From Alkalihalobacillus sp. BA299 (GTDB taxonomy: Bacteria; Bacillota; Bacilli; Bacillales; Bacillaceae_F): a DNA stretch of 64,000 bases. Below the pieces are notes generated by a model, which was given only the letters and a program-made list of their open reading frames with translations, was not told where the DNA came from and searched no databases. A program made the position numbers and the translations under genes. Where the stretch lies: contig NZ_JAFLJM010000001.1 in NCBI RefSeq assembly GCF_017745675.1, positions 310,001-374,000 of the forward strand. Reading direction: 5' to 3'. Positions 43,449 to 52,221 of this stretch are shown piece by piece (positions within the stretch are counted from its first letter, which is position 1; each line of letters opens with the position of its first letter).

Positions 43449-44138
43449 ATGATCGTTGTAAGTGAAACCGTTCAGAAGTTTTTACTAGACTATATTAGGA
43501 AGAAGGGGCTTCAAACAGGTGATAAACTTCCGTCTGAAAGAGAGCTCGTTCAATTATTAGAGGTAGGGAGATCATCGGTTAGAGAAGCGATTCAAATTCT
43601 TGCTGAAAAAGGTATCATTGAAAAGAAACCTGGAAAGGGAACCTATTTAAAAACAAAGATTCATTATAATAAATTAAAGGACATCACGACATGGTTACCT
43701 TCGATTGATGTAAACCAGTCCTTGGACTTATTAGAATTTAGAAAAGGAATTGAAGTAAAAATTGCGTTCTTAGCTGCCAAAAGGAGAGATGAGGCTTGTA
43801 TAAAAAAAATGGAAAAGTCCATGGATGATTTAGCTGTTTGTGTCGCAAATGGAACCTCTATTATTGTTCCTGATCTCGATTTTCATGGAACGTTAGCTAT
43901 AGCAACACAAAATGATGTCATCGTCAACGTCTATCAATCAGTTGTAGAAAATTTTAAAAAGGTGCGAATGGAAATGGCAATTAATGATGATGTCGAGCAC
44001 GCTTACTATTATCATAAAGAAATCTTAAAAGCTGTGAAAGAAAAAGACGCGGAAAGAAGTAGTATCCTAATGCAAAGGCATCTCGAGGATGTGCAATTTA
44101 ATTACCGAACGATGTTATCTGAGTTAGGAGCAAAATAA
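43449..44138 (+). CDS. GntR family regulator, FadR subfamily (FCD domain)
   Basis: 229 residues from ATG 43449 (CAAGGAGA upstream). Winged helix: KLPSERELVQLLEVGRSSVR and LAEKGIIEKKPGKGTYL; C-terminal all-helical FCD ligand domain with the metal/ligand pattern DLDFHGTLAIATQN and YYYHKEILKAVKEKDAE. FadR-type regulators sense carboxylates or related small molecules. It sits between the two amidohydrolase genes. The operator shared with the transporter promoter makes it the probable local regulator. Confidence 0.92.
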   Translation: MIVVSETVQKFLLDYIRKKGLQTGDKLPSERELVQLLEVGRSSVREAIQILAEKGIIEKKPGKGTYLKTKIHYNKLKDITTWLPSIDVNQSLDLLEFRKGIEVKIAFLAAKRRDEACIKKMEKSMDDLAVCVANGTSIIVPDLDFHGTLAIATQNDVIVNVYQSVVENFKKVRMEMAINDDVEHAYYYHKEILKAVKEKDAERSSILMQRHLEDVQFNYRTMLSELGAK

Positions 44139-44227
44139 CAATAACAAGGGTATTAGGAGCTTTTACTGGTTTTGCAACTCTATTATTCTAAGTTAATCGT
44201 TCAATTATTTATAAGAGGGGGCCAATA

Positions 44228-45454
44228 ATGCTAGACATGTTGTTTCATAAAGTTGCTATTCCGCACAACGATGAAAAAATGGATGTAGGGGTTCAGAATG
44301 GTAGGATTACTTATCTATCTAAGGCGGGAGAGCAGGTACCCCAAGCAAAGCAAACCATTAAAGCTGATGGAAGGGTTCTATTACCTGGACTTGTGGAGCC
44401 GCACATTCATTTAGATAAAGCCTATTTGCTGGATCAAATGAAAGAAGATGCTACAACGCTGGATGAGGCAATTCAATTAACAGGTGATTTAAAGAAAGGA
44501 TTTACAAAGGAAGATATTAAACAACGCTCGATAAAAGTATTAGAAAAATGTATTTCATATGGTGTAACTCATCTTAGGTGTCATGTAGAGGTAGACCCGA
44601 TTGTAGAGTTAAAAGGTTTGGAGGTTTTATTAGAACTTAAAGAGCAATATAGAGAACGGATTGATATACAACTCGTTACGTTTCCTCAAGAGGGAATATT
44701 TCAACAAAAAGGAACGGCTGAACTGATGGAAGAATCGCTGATTATTGGCGCAGATGTTGTTGGTGGGATTCCCTATAATGACCCGAATCCCATAGGTCAC
44801 CTTGATTTTGTTTTTCAATTAGCTCATAAATATAATAAACCACTCGATTTTCATGTTGATTTTTCCGATGACCCACAGCAATTGGCCATAAAAGACATCA
44901 TAAATCGGACATTAACATACGGGTTTCAAGGACGAGTATCGGTGGGGCACTTGACTTCACTTGGATCCGTTCCGTACAACCTCGCCCAGCAAATTGCTGC
45001 AGATATTGCTAAAGCAAATATCCATGTGATGTCATTGCCGGCAACCGATTTATTTCTCAATGGTAGAGGTGATAAAGAGAGAATGAGGCGAGGGGTGACA
45101 CCTGTCAAACTTCTTTTGGAAGAAGGAGTGAATGTCATCGTTGGAACCAATAATATTCAAAACCCATTTACTCCTTTTGGTACAGGCGATCCTTTAGATG
45201 TAGCATTACTTCTTGCACATGTAGCACAAATGGGGACGTATCGGGATTCAGAAACGTTGATTGATATGACTACTGTCCATGCTGCGAGGGCATTAGGCAT
45301 ACCATCCCACACAATAGCGCTCAATCATCAAGCGGACCTTGTCCTTTTTGATACAACAAATCCTCGTAATGTTTTACTAGAACGACCGCAAAGGTTAGGA
45401 GTATGGAAAGGAGGAGTTCAAGTTGATAGGGATAGAACAGTTATCCAAGTGTAA
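44228..45454 (+). CDS. Second cytosine-deaminase-like amidohydrolase, Asn in place of the strand-8 Asp
   Basis: 408 residues, paralogous in layout to the amidohydrolase at 41989: LVEPHIHLDKAYLL (HxH metal motif), VTFPQEGIF, DFHVDFSDDP (strand 5), VSVGHLTSLG (strand 6) and IVGTNNIQNPFTPFGTGDPL. The position that is Asp in CodA (GHDD) and in the first paralogue (GTDN) is Asn here. I recall other cytosine-deaminase-like proteins with a TNNxxNPFTPFG signature, so this may be a real subfamily with altered chemistry and not a dead enzyme. ATG follows AGAGGGGGCC. Confidence 0.8.
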   Translation: MLDMLFHKVAIPHNDEKMDVGVQNGRITYLSKAGEQVPQAKQTIKADGRVLLPGLVEPHIHLDKAYLLDQMKEDATTLDEAIQLTGDLKKGFTKEDIKQRSIKVLEKCISYGVTHLRCHVEVDPIVELKGLEVLLELKEQYRERIDIQLVTFPQEGIFQQKGTAELMEESLIIGADVVGGIPYNDPNPIGHLDFVFQLAHKYNKPLDFHVDFSDDPQQLAIKDIINRTLTYGFQGRVSVGHLTSLGSVPYNLAQQIAADIAKANIHVMSLPATDLFLNGRGDKERMRRGVTPVKLLLEEGVNVIVGTNNIQNPFTPFGTGDPLDVALLLAHVAQMGTYRDSETLIDMTTVHAARALGIPSHTIALNHQADLVLFDTTNPRNVLLERPQRLGVWKGGVQVDRDRTVIQV

Positions 45455-45466
45455 ATCAGATCAGAT

Positions 45467-45499
45467 CAAATCCACCAGATATAAAGTTAGGTGGATTTA
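45467..45499 (+). terminator. Hairpin after the amidohydrolase operon
   Basis: AAATCCACC and GGTGGATTT pair around AGATATAAAGTTA; the following sequence ATCTGAC lacks a T-run, and an outer TCAGAT/ATCTGA pair extends the stem. Probably a weak terminator or 3'-end stabiliser. Confidence 0.5.
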
Positions 45500-45574
45500 T
45501 CTGACAACCTCCTTGACCACATTCTGATCACATTATATTACTTAAACATATGTACTTACCTATATGAAAATGTA

Positions 45575-46210
45575 TTAATTTTTAAATACATGTTGTCCAA
45601 TAACAAGGGTTGTCCTCCTAGAGTCTAACCAACGGCTTGTAGCTATGTCTGGGTTGTAGAAGAATAACGAACCTCGAGCTATATTTCTCATGTTGGATAA
45701 TGCTGCATATACTGCCTTGATGGACTCCTTATCAGCTGGTTTGTTTATTTGTCCATTTGCAACGGGTTGAAATTGACCACGTTGATAAATGACTTTTTTT
45801 ATGGTATTAGGAAATTGGGGGCTTTCTACTCGATTTAAGACAACATCGGCCACCGCAACTTTTCCTTCAAAAGGCTCTGTTTGGGCTTCGGCTCTTACAA
45901 TTCTAGCTAATAAATCGATCTCAGCTACCGAGAGGCTTACTTCGAGGTTTACTTCGGTAGAGTGGTTTTTTTCCTCTATAGACATAGCTTCGGAAGAATT
46001 ACTTGTTTCATTTATATTAATATGCTGACCTACAAAAATCAGGTCAAGATTCTCAATTTCTGGGTTATCCTTCGCTAGTTCTTCTAATGTTAAACCATGT
46101 TCCTGTGCGATTTTCGTCATTGTATCTCCTTTTTCAACGGTATAAGCAAAAGTAGGTGCAGCAAAAGATAGAGCTGCTAGTAATGTCAGTACAAAAATTA
46201 ATTTTTTCAT
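45575..46210 (-). CDS. Secreted LysM / SleB-CwlJ-type cell wall hydrolase
   Basis: 211 residues. Signal peptide MKKLIFVLTLLAALSFAAPT-FA, LysM domain about 23-67 (YTVEKGDTMTKIAQEHGLTL...VGQHIN), a linker, then hydrolase_2 domain about 95-211: ARIVRAEAQTEPFEGKVAVA with the catalytic Glu and VLNRVESPQFPNTIKKVIYQ, ending RTTLVIGQHVFKN. SleB/CwlJ proteins are lytic enzymes acting on spore cortex or vegetative peptidoglycan. ATG 46210 follows AGGAGGAC. A LysM-less paralogue lies at 62195. Confidence 0.9.
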   Translation of the reverse strand: MKKLIFVLTLLAALSFAAPTFAYTVEKGDTMTKIAQEHGLTLEELAKDNPEIENLDLIFVGQHININETSNSSEAMSIEEKNHSTEVNLEVSLSVAEIDLLARIVRAEAQTEPFEGKVAVADVVLNRVESPQFPNTIKKVIYQRGQFQPVANGQINKPADKESIKAVYAALSNMRNIARGSLFFYNPDIATSRWLDSRRTTLVIGQHVFKN

Positions 46211-46479
46211 AAATATAGTCCTCCTAGTTGATATAGTAGTTTTAAAAACTCTTATCTACTTCCATTCCTATGAACGAAAAAAATAGAATAGTATTACAAT
46301 TTGATTACAATGAGATAAAGGAGCTTGAAATTGAGAGATTTGGAAAAAAATAGAATTCTATCCCATTTAACTGGCGCTAAGACTCCCACTTCATGGTTTT
46401 AGGTGATAGAATAGAGTATGCGAAGGGGTGTTTGTTAGAATAAATGGATAAAGTTTATCATTAGGGAGGCTGTTCTATT

Positions 46480-47406
46480 ATGAATATACTGGTGCAAGGT
46501 GCAGGAGCTTTGGGAGTTTATTTTGGTGGGAGAATGTTAGAAGCAGGTGAAAGCGTTTCGTTTTTTGTTAGAGAAAAACGCGCTAATCAATTAATAAAAG
46601 AAGGTTTGAAAATAAACAGCCCTGAAGGAAGCTTTGAAACAAAAGACGTAATGGTTTATACATCGCCTGAAAAAGTCAAAGATATAGATTTAGTAATACT
46701 GGCTGTAAAAGGATATCATCTTAACCAAGTCATACCGCAAGTCCAAATGATCGTACAACAGACAGGAGCGTTTGTGTTGCCTTTGTTAAATGGTATGGAG
46801 CATTTGCAATTATTACAACAAGCAGTTGGAACAGAAAAGGTGGTAGGTGGCTTTGCTTCTATCATTGCTACGTTAAATGAACAAGGTCACGTAGAGCATA
46901 CAAACGGAAGTAGTACTATAAAATTTGGAGCCCTTCATAACGAGCAAACAAAAATATGTGAGCAACTAGAAGCGATACATAGTCATGTAAAAACAAATAT
47001 ACTAAGAGAAGAAAATATTTTAAAACATATGTGGAAGAAGTATATATTTATTACAGCTTTTTCTGGAATCACTTCAGCAATGCAGCTGCCAGCAGGTTTT
47101 ATTGCGAGCTCAGAGGCTTCATTTGCCGTTGCTAGAAAAGTAATCTATGAGATGAGTTTGCTCGCTGAGAAAGAGGGCATTGCTTTAACAGATCAAGAAG
47201 TGGAAGTAATGGCAAACCGATTAAAGGGTTTCAAAAAAGAAGCGACATCTTCCATGCATCAGGATATGAGAAAAGGGCTGCCTATAGAAGTCGAGCATTT
47301 ACATGGGGGAGCACTGCGGATGGCAGCCAAACACCATGTGACTGTTCCTGTCATTGAAACGCTGTATGGTGTACTGAAACCGTATGAAAACGGCAAACCG
47401 AATTGA
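46480..47406 (+). CDS. panE: 2-Dehydropantoate 2-reductase (PanE/ApbA family)
   Basis: 308 residues. The N-terminal NADPH-binding motif is VQGAGALGVYFGGRM, then VILAVKGYHLNQV and LPLLNGMEHLQLL; the C-terminal helical domain carries the catalytic Lys in HMWKKYIFITAFSGITSAMQ. The enzyme reduces 2-dehydropantoate to pantoate for CoA synthesis. The gene is isolated from panB/panC, and the family includes paralogues with other 2-ketoacid substrates, so the biosynthetic role is likely but not proven. ATG follows AGGGAGG. Confidence 0.85.
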   Translation: MNILVQGAGALGVYFGGRMLEAGESVSFFVREKRANQLIKEGLKINSPEGSFETKDVMVYTSPEKVKDIDLVILAVKGYHLNQVIPQVQMIVQQTGAFVLPLLNGMEHLQLLQQAVGTEKVVGGFASIIATLNEQGHVEHTNGSSTIKFGALHNEQTKICEQLEAIHSHVKTNILREENILKHMWKKYIFITAFSGITSAMQLPAGFIASSEASFAVARKVIYEMSLLAEKEGIALTDQEVEVMANRLKGFKKEATSSMHQDMRKGLPIEVEHLHGGALRMAAKHHVTVPVIETLYGVLKPYENGKPN

Positions 47407-47420
47407 CTATTATAAATAGT

Positions 47421-47462
47421 AATGAACGAGCAATAATCAAATGCGATTTTTGCTCGTTCATC
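47421..47462. terminator. Bidirectional terminator between convergent genes
   Basis: Stem AATGAACGAGCAA / TTGCTCGTTCAT around a 16-base loop lies between the PanE-like gene and the thioesterase gene, which converge on it. Confidence 0.8.
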
Positions 47463-47464
47463 TT

Positions 47465-47920
47465 TCAATTAGTCCCTTTTTTTGATAATTCCTCTCCTTT
47501 TTCAAACTTCACTATTTTCTCTCGAATGAAATCAGGAACTTGTTCAGAACTTTTTGTGTTAGCATTGTAACTAACATAGATAATTTCAGCTAAAAGTAAA
47601 GGGGCACGTTCTCCTTCCTTTGTTATCATGAAATCCATAGTAAAACTAGTATGGCCTATTTTTTTTACTCGACACCAAATATTTAACCAATCACCAAGCC
47701 GTGCAGGGCTTTTGTATTCAAGTGTTGTTTTTGCTAAGACAAAGTCAAATTCTTCATCTTCAGCAAGCTGGACTAAATCTAGTCTTAATCCTTCTTCGAA
47801 ATATTCAGATACTGTGACATCTAAATATGTAAGGTAATGGGCGTTAAAAACAATTTTTTGCCCATCTATTTCTGAATAACGAACTTTAAGGCGATGAGAG
47901 AATTGGTAATTTTCAATCAT
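47465..47920 (-). CDS. Acyl-CoA thioesterase, 4HBT (YbgC-like) family
   Basis: 151 residues with a single hot-dog fold. The N-terminal RYSEIDGQKIVFNAHYLTYLD is the 4-hydroxybenzoyl-CoA thioesterase signature, with the catalytic Asp in SEIDGQ. The core TTLEYKSPARLGDWLNIWCRVKKIG is typical too. It hydrolyses acyl-CoA esters in the cytosol; chain specificity is unknown. ATG 47920 follows AAAGGAGA. Confidence 0.88.
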   Translation of the reverse strand: MIENYQFSHRLKVRYSEIDGQKIVFNAHYLTYLDVTVSEYFEEGLRLDLVQLAEDEEFDFVLAKTTLEYKSPARLGDWLNIWCRVKKIGHTSFTMDFMITKEGERAPLLLAEIIYVSYNANTKSSEQVPDFIREKIVKFEKGEELSKKGTN

Positions 47921-48220
47921 AATAAGATAATCTCCTTTTTATTTGTCATTATAGAATATTCATAATATTACAATAATTATTGTTGCCTTTGCAAGTAAAA
48001 CCGTTTTCAAATGATCAAAGATTGTATAAGTCAATGAATTCTATTAATGAAATTGTTAACTGGGAAAAGGGAAGGAATTACATGATATTTATCAATATTT
48101 GAAGTTTCAGTTTACGTAATGTATCTTAGTTCAGATAGAGGAAATTTAAAATAACTTAATGATTAATTAAACAATTTTTGAATAATCCTATTGTATTAAA
48201 AGGGATGAATGGAAAGGTGA

Positions 48221-49423
48221 ATGATAGAAGTGAGTATTGAATCTTTTTTTTCCGAAAACATTAAATCCGCACTTAAGAGTAATCCTCCTGGTGAATGGAT
48301 GACGAAAGTTCCAGCTGGGTGTATTCGTCTTAATTCTGGCTATCCGTCACCTACTCATGTGCCTGTTATGCCGTTAAAGACAGCAGTAGCTAAGTTATTT
48401 GAAGAGGAGCAGGATTTACCGCTCCATTATCTTGGGAGTCCAAGAATTACGAAATTAAAGGAGCAGATCCAAAAAAGATTGGCTGAGCGTGGTATTCATG
48501 TTTCGGAAGAAGAGCTTTTGATTACATCAGGTGCTTGTCAGGCGATCGATCTCATTGCGCGCATTCTAATAGATGATAAAACAATCGTTGCTATAGAAAC
48601 ACCAACGTATATGGAGGCTTTAGAGATTTTTCAAAATTATACGAAGAGTTTTATTAGTATTCCAGTAGATAAGTATGGATTCGATACCAATCGATTAGAA
48701 GAAGTTCTAGCAGAAAGGAAAAGTAAAGGGCTCACTCTTCCACGGCTACTATATACAATCCCAACCTTTCAAAATCCTACAGGAACAACCCTGACAGCGG
48801 AGCGCCGGCAGCATTTACTGGAGCTTGCTGCCAAATATAATTTCCTTATTTTAGAAGATGATGCCTACGGAGAATTATCTTTTAATAAATGTCCAATCCC
48901 ACTAAAAGCACTGGATAGAGAAGACCGTGTTCTCCATGTTGGTTCATTATCAAAGGTAGTAGCACCAGGGCTACGGATTGGATGGGCAGCAGGGGCGTCT
49001 GAATTGATTACTGCGTTAGCTTGGTTTAAAAAAGACTTAGGCCATCCTTTTTCTCATGCTACAACGGCTACATTCTTAGAAATCACAGATTTTGAAAAAA
49101 GGCTCAAAACCTTAAGAGACGCGTATCAGGAAAAGTGTACTGTTTTAATCTCCTCACTGGAACAATACCTTTCAGAATTAGTGTCGTGGTATGTGCCTGA
49201 AGGTGGGTACTTTGTGTGGGTCAAAATTCCAGGTGTCGATACGGCTCAATTGTTAACTCAGGCTCTAGTTGAAGGTGTTGCATTTGTTCCTGGTAAATAC
49301 TTTTTCTTGAACCAAAAGGATGGAACTGAGTTTATCCGCCTTTCGTTTAGTTATGCGGATGAAAAAGAAATCGTTGAAGGAATTAAAAAACTAGGTAAAG
49401 CTGTAAAATCAATTCTTGTTTAA
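48221..49423 (+). CDS. PLP-dependent aminotransferase, class I/II (2-aminoadipate/MocR-like catalytic domain)
   Basis: 400-residue fold-type I aminotransferase without an HTH domain. Features: LPLHYLGSPRITKLKEQIQK, TSGACQAIDLIARIL, the PTFQNPTGTTL loop, Asp in ILEDDAYGELSF, the Schiff-base Lys in VGSLSKVVAPGLRIGW and a substrate-carboxylate Arg in FIRLSFSYA. Similar enzymes act on 2-aminoadipate, aromatic or branched-chain amino acids. ATG follows GAAAGGTGA. It stands alone; a roughly 300-bp AT-rich gap upstream shows no feature I can support. Confidence 0.88.
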   Translation: MIEVSIESFFSENIKSALKSNPPGEWMTKVPAGCIRLNSGYPSPTHVPVMPLKTAVAKLFEEEQDLPLHYLGSPRITKLKEQIQKRLAERGIHVSEEELLITSGACQAIDLIARILIDDKTIVAIETPTYMEALEIFQNYTKSFISIPVDKYGFDTNRLEEVLAERKSKGLTLPRLLYTIPTFQNPTGTTLTAERRQHLLELAAKYNFLILEDDAYGELSFNKCPIPLKALDREDRVLHVGSLSKVVAPGLRIGWAAGASELITALAWFKKDLGHPFSHATTATFLEITDFEKRLKTLRDAYQEKCTVLISSLEQYLSELVSWYVPEGGYFVWVKIPGVDTAQLLTQALVEGVAFVPGKYFFLNQKDGTEFIRLSFSYADEKEIVEGIKKLGKAVKSILV

Positions 49424-49486
49424 TTATAATAATTAATTTAAATCCGAATGGAGTTCCATGCATTACAGCGTTTAACAAAAAGAAGA

Positions 49487-50077
49487 TTATATTTTTCTAA
49501 AGTGAAATCCTTTTGCTTTTATTTCGGTAATTAACTCAGGCAACGCCTCTAGTGTTTGTTTTAGTTCGTGCAAAAGAATAATGGCACCGTCTTCTAAATG
49601 TTCCAATACATTGGTAATAATTTTTTGTGGATTATCTTTTAGCTCCCAATCCATAGATGAAATTCTCCACATGACCGGAGTTAGCCCTAATGTTTTTGCT
49701 ACAGCCATTGTATCTTCGTTGAACTGTCCAAATGGGGGACGAAAGTATTTGATTTTATGCTTTGTTATTTGTTCTATTTTCGATTTACTGCTTGCTATAT
49801 CCTGAAATTGTTCCTTGTAGGACAACTTTGTCAAATTAAGATGCTTTCTTGAATGTGTTCCAATATCATGGCCCTCATCTAAGACTCTTTGCCACGGTCG
49901 TTGATCGTATAATAGTCTTGATTGCCAAAAGAAGACAGCAGGGACATTTTGGTGCCACAGGACATCGAGTATATCAAGAAGAACTTTACTCGGGCCATCA
50001 TCAAAGGTAAGGACAACGGTCTTTACTTTTTCCTTCTTAACCATTGTCACAGCGTTTGAATGTACAGAATCGTACAC
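49487..50077 (-). CDS. Polysaccharide deacetylase (NodB homology) protein
   Basis: 196 residues from GTG 50077. All NodB motifs are intact: VVLTFDDGPS (general-base and metal Asp), DIGTHSRKHLNL (metal His pair), YFRPPFGQFNEDT, MWRISSMDW and IILLHE. No signal peptide is present, so it may be cytoplasmic or act in the mother cell. The best ribosome site (AAAGGAGG, 50122-50131) instead serves an in-frame ATG at 50116, but codon 6 of that longer frame is TGA (50099-50101). Either the gene lost its original start by a nonsense mutation or starts internally. Confidence 0.82.
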   Translation of the reverse strand: MYDSVHSNAVTMVKKEKVKTVVLTFDDGPSKVLLDILDVLWHQNVPAVFFWQSRLLYDQRPWQRVLDEGHDIGTHSRKHLNLTKLSYKEQFQDIASSKSKIEQITKHKIKYFRPPFGQFNEDTMAVAKTLGLTPVMWRISSMDWELKDNPQKIITNVLEHLEDGAIILLHELKQTLEALPELITEIKAKGFHFRKI

Positions 50078-50134
50078 GATCCTTGAGTGATCAACAATTC
50101 ACGGATTTTTTACCATGACCACCCCTCCTTTGGT

Positions 50135-50205
50135 TTATACATATTCGTTTATTGGTCGATCATGTGAATTTTCGTAGGGGTGGTCATATAATTTTCCTGG
50201 TATTA
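50135..50205 (-). pseudogene. Duplicate of the 3' end of phnC
   Basis: On the minus strand the sequence reads YDHPYENSHDRPINEYV and a stop, against YDHTYEISHDRPILEYV at the end of the intact phnC at 53997. The similarity continues a little upstream (CAGGAAA region) with a two-base shift, then ends. Only the tail of the gene is present, so this is a duplicated fragment on the far side of the lysC-ectAB block. Confidence 0.8.
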
Positions 50206-50253
50206 AAAAAGCTTAACTTAACCCAATTACCTTATTAATGCATGGAAGAGTAT

Positions 50254-51492
50254 TTAGGCCTCTACTTTTGCTTTTTCAGTAGTATCTAAATCGAAGGCGC
50301 TATGTAGAATTTTTACAGCATTTTTTCCTTTTTCCTCTGGGATAATGCAGGAAACTTTTATTTCAGAGGTTGTTATCATTTTTATTTGAATATCCTCATT
50401 AGATAATGTTTGAAACATTTTTGCCGCTACACCGGGGTGGATGCTCATTCCTGAACCGATGATAGATACTTTGGCCACATCTTTTTCATAAAAGGCATCA
50501 GTAAATAGTAATTCACTTTCATGTTGTTTTAATGTTTTAATTGTACGCTCTGCATCTTCTATACTTACACTGAAGGATAAATTAAACGTTTCTGTACCAC
50601 GATCACTTAAAACGATCATATCTACATTAATCTTTTCTGAAGCTAAGGAATCAAATAAACTAGATATTGTGTCAACTTTATTAGGCATGTTTAGCACGTC
50701 TATTTTAATGACATCAGTATCATAAGCTATCCCGCTAACCACATTTTCTTGTTCCATTTCGTTTGCCTCCTTAATATAAGTTCCTTCCTTATCTGAAAAG
50801 CTGGAGCGAACCAAAATTTTAACTCCATGAACTTTAGCAAGTTCAACTGCTCTTGGGTGTAAAACAGATGCACCTAATGTTGCCATTTCCAACATTTCAT
50901 CATGTGATATAGCCGGAAGTTTTCTAGCTTTTGGAACAATTCGCGGGTCCGTACTATATACCCCTTCAACATCAGTATTGATCTCACAATAATCAGCTTT
51001 TACTGCAACGGCAAGAGCTACAGCTGAAGTATCTGAGCCACCTCTTCCTAAAGTGGCAATTTCCTCTTTTTCTGTAATTCCTTGAAATCCTGCAACGATA
51101 ACAACCTTTCCTTCTTTTAGTGATTTATATATTCGCTTTGGGTTAATATCCAAAATTCTTGCATTGCCAAATTCAGATTCTGTTTCTATGCCAGCTTGCC
51201 ATCCTGTATAAGATATGGAAGGGACATCTAATTCTTGTAAAGCTGTAGATAATAAAGCGATCGAAATTTGTTCGCCTGTAGTTAAAATCATATCCATTTC
51301 ACGACGAGGAGGTTTTTTTGTAACTTGATTCATTAAAGAAATTAACTCATCCGTTTGATCTCCCATCGCCGAAACAACAACAACGACTTGTGTTCCTTCT
51401 TGAACGGTTTTTTGAATTCGTTTGGCAACGTTTTTAATTCGCTCTACATTCCCAACCGACGTTCCACCATATTTCTGTACTACAATTCCCAT
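50254..51492 (-). CDS. lysC: Aspartate kinase
   Basis: 412 residues: kinase domain 1-about 245 with VVQKYGGTSVGN, LTTGEQISIALLS and GRGGSDTSAVALA, then two ACT domains (about 265-335 and 345-400; GSGMSIHPGVAAKMF). It phosphorylates aspartate at the start of the lysine/threonine/methionine pathway. Beside ectA/ectB it can supply aspartate semialdehyde for diaminobutyrate. It is divergent from ectA with 200 bp between start codons, so it is not in one operon with them. ATG 51492 follows AAGGTGG. Confidence 0.93.
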   Translation of the reverse strand: MGIVVQKYGGTSVGNVERIKNVAKRIQKTVQEGTQVVVVVSAMGDQTDELISLMNQVTKKPPRREMDMILTTGEQISIALLSTALQELDVPSISYTGWQAGIETESEFGNARILDINPKRIYKSLKEGKVVIVAGFQGITEKEEIATLGRGGSDTSAVALAVAVKADYCEINTDVEGVYSTDPRIVPKARKLPAISHDEMLEMATLGASVLHPRAVELAKVHGVKILVRSSFSDKEGTYIKEANEMEQENVVSGIAYDTDVIKIDVLNMPNKVDTISSLFDSLASEKINVDMIVLSDRGTETFNLSFSVSIEDAERTIKTLKQHESELLFTDAFYEKDVAKVSIIGSGMSIHPGVAAKMFQTLSNEDIQIKMITTSEIKVSCIIPEEKGKNAVKILHSAFDLDTTEKAKVEA

Positions 51493-51700
51493 AAGTGACC
51501 ACCTTTTAAGTTCAATATAATCAGTAGTTTTAACAATTTTTTCGACTCTTAATTTTAAATTAATTAAATGGCTGAATGTTCCAAGAAATATTGAACTATT
51601 ACTAAAACTGGAGATAGTTTTTTTTATAACTGTACGTATTTTAACTAATCATAAGATGAAGATGTTTCTCTTTCATCAAACTTTTAGGAGGTTCGATCTG

Positions 51701-52192
51701 TTGCCTACAAAAACAATGACTTTACGTAAGCCTCATATAGAGGATGGCGCAAATATTTGGAGGCTTATTCGCGATACTCAAGTTCTGGATTTAAATTCAC
51801 CTTATTTTTATCTAATTTTATGTAAATATTTTGAGGATACCTGTGTTGTTGCAGAAGAAGATCATCAGATTGTCGGATTTGTTTCTGCTTTTTGTCATCC
51901 AAAAAGCCCCGAAAAAATGTTTGTCTGGCAAGTTGCAGTAGATGATTCCCAGAGAGGAAAAGGGGTAGCTTCTGCTCTTCTGCACGAGCTTGTTAAAAGG
52001 AAGGAATGTTCAAGTGTTCAATTTATAGAAACAACCATTTCTCCTTCAAATAAAGCTTCACAAGCACTATTTAGCAAGCTGGCTAAAAATTTAGGAACGA
52101 AAATAGAAAAAACGGATCAAATTCCACCAGAAATTTTTCCAAGTAATAATCATGAGACGGAACAAACCTATTTAATAGGACCTTTCCATTAA
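51701..52192 (+). CDS. ectA: L-2,4-diaminobutyrate acetyltransferase
   Basis: 163 residues from TTG 51701, chosen for the AGGAGGT eight bases upstream. GNAT fold: [33 protein letters not shown] (an EctA-specific stretch), acetyl-CoA loop [17 protein letters not shown], and [14 protein letters not shown]. It makes N-gamma-acetyl-2,4-diaminobutyrate, the ectoine precursor. ectB follows after 29 bp. Ectoine synthase EctC is missing from the window. Confidence 0.93.
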   Translation: MPTKTMTLRKPHIEDGANIWRLIRDTQVLDLNSPYFYLILCKYFEDTCVVAEEDHQIVGFVSAFCHPKSPEKMFVWQVAVDDSQRGKGVASALLHELVKRKECSSVQFIETTISPSNKASQALFSKLAKNLGTKIEKTDQIPPEIFPSNNHETEQTYLIGPFH

Positions 52193-52221
52193 TTAAGAAA
52201 CCAAAAAGGAGGAGAAACATT

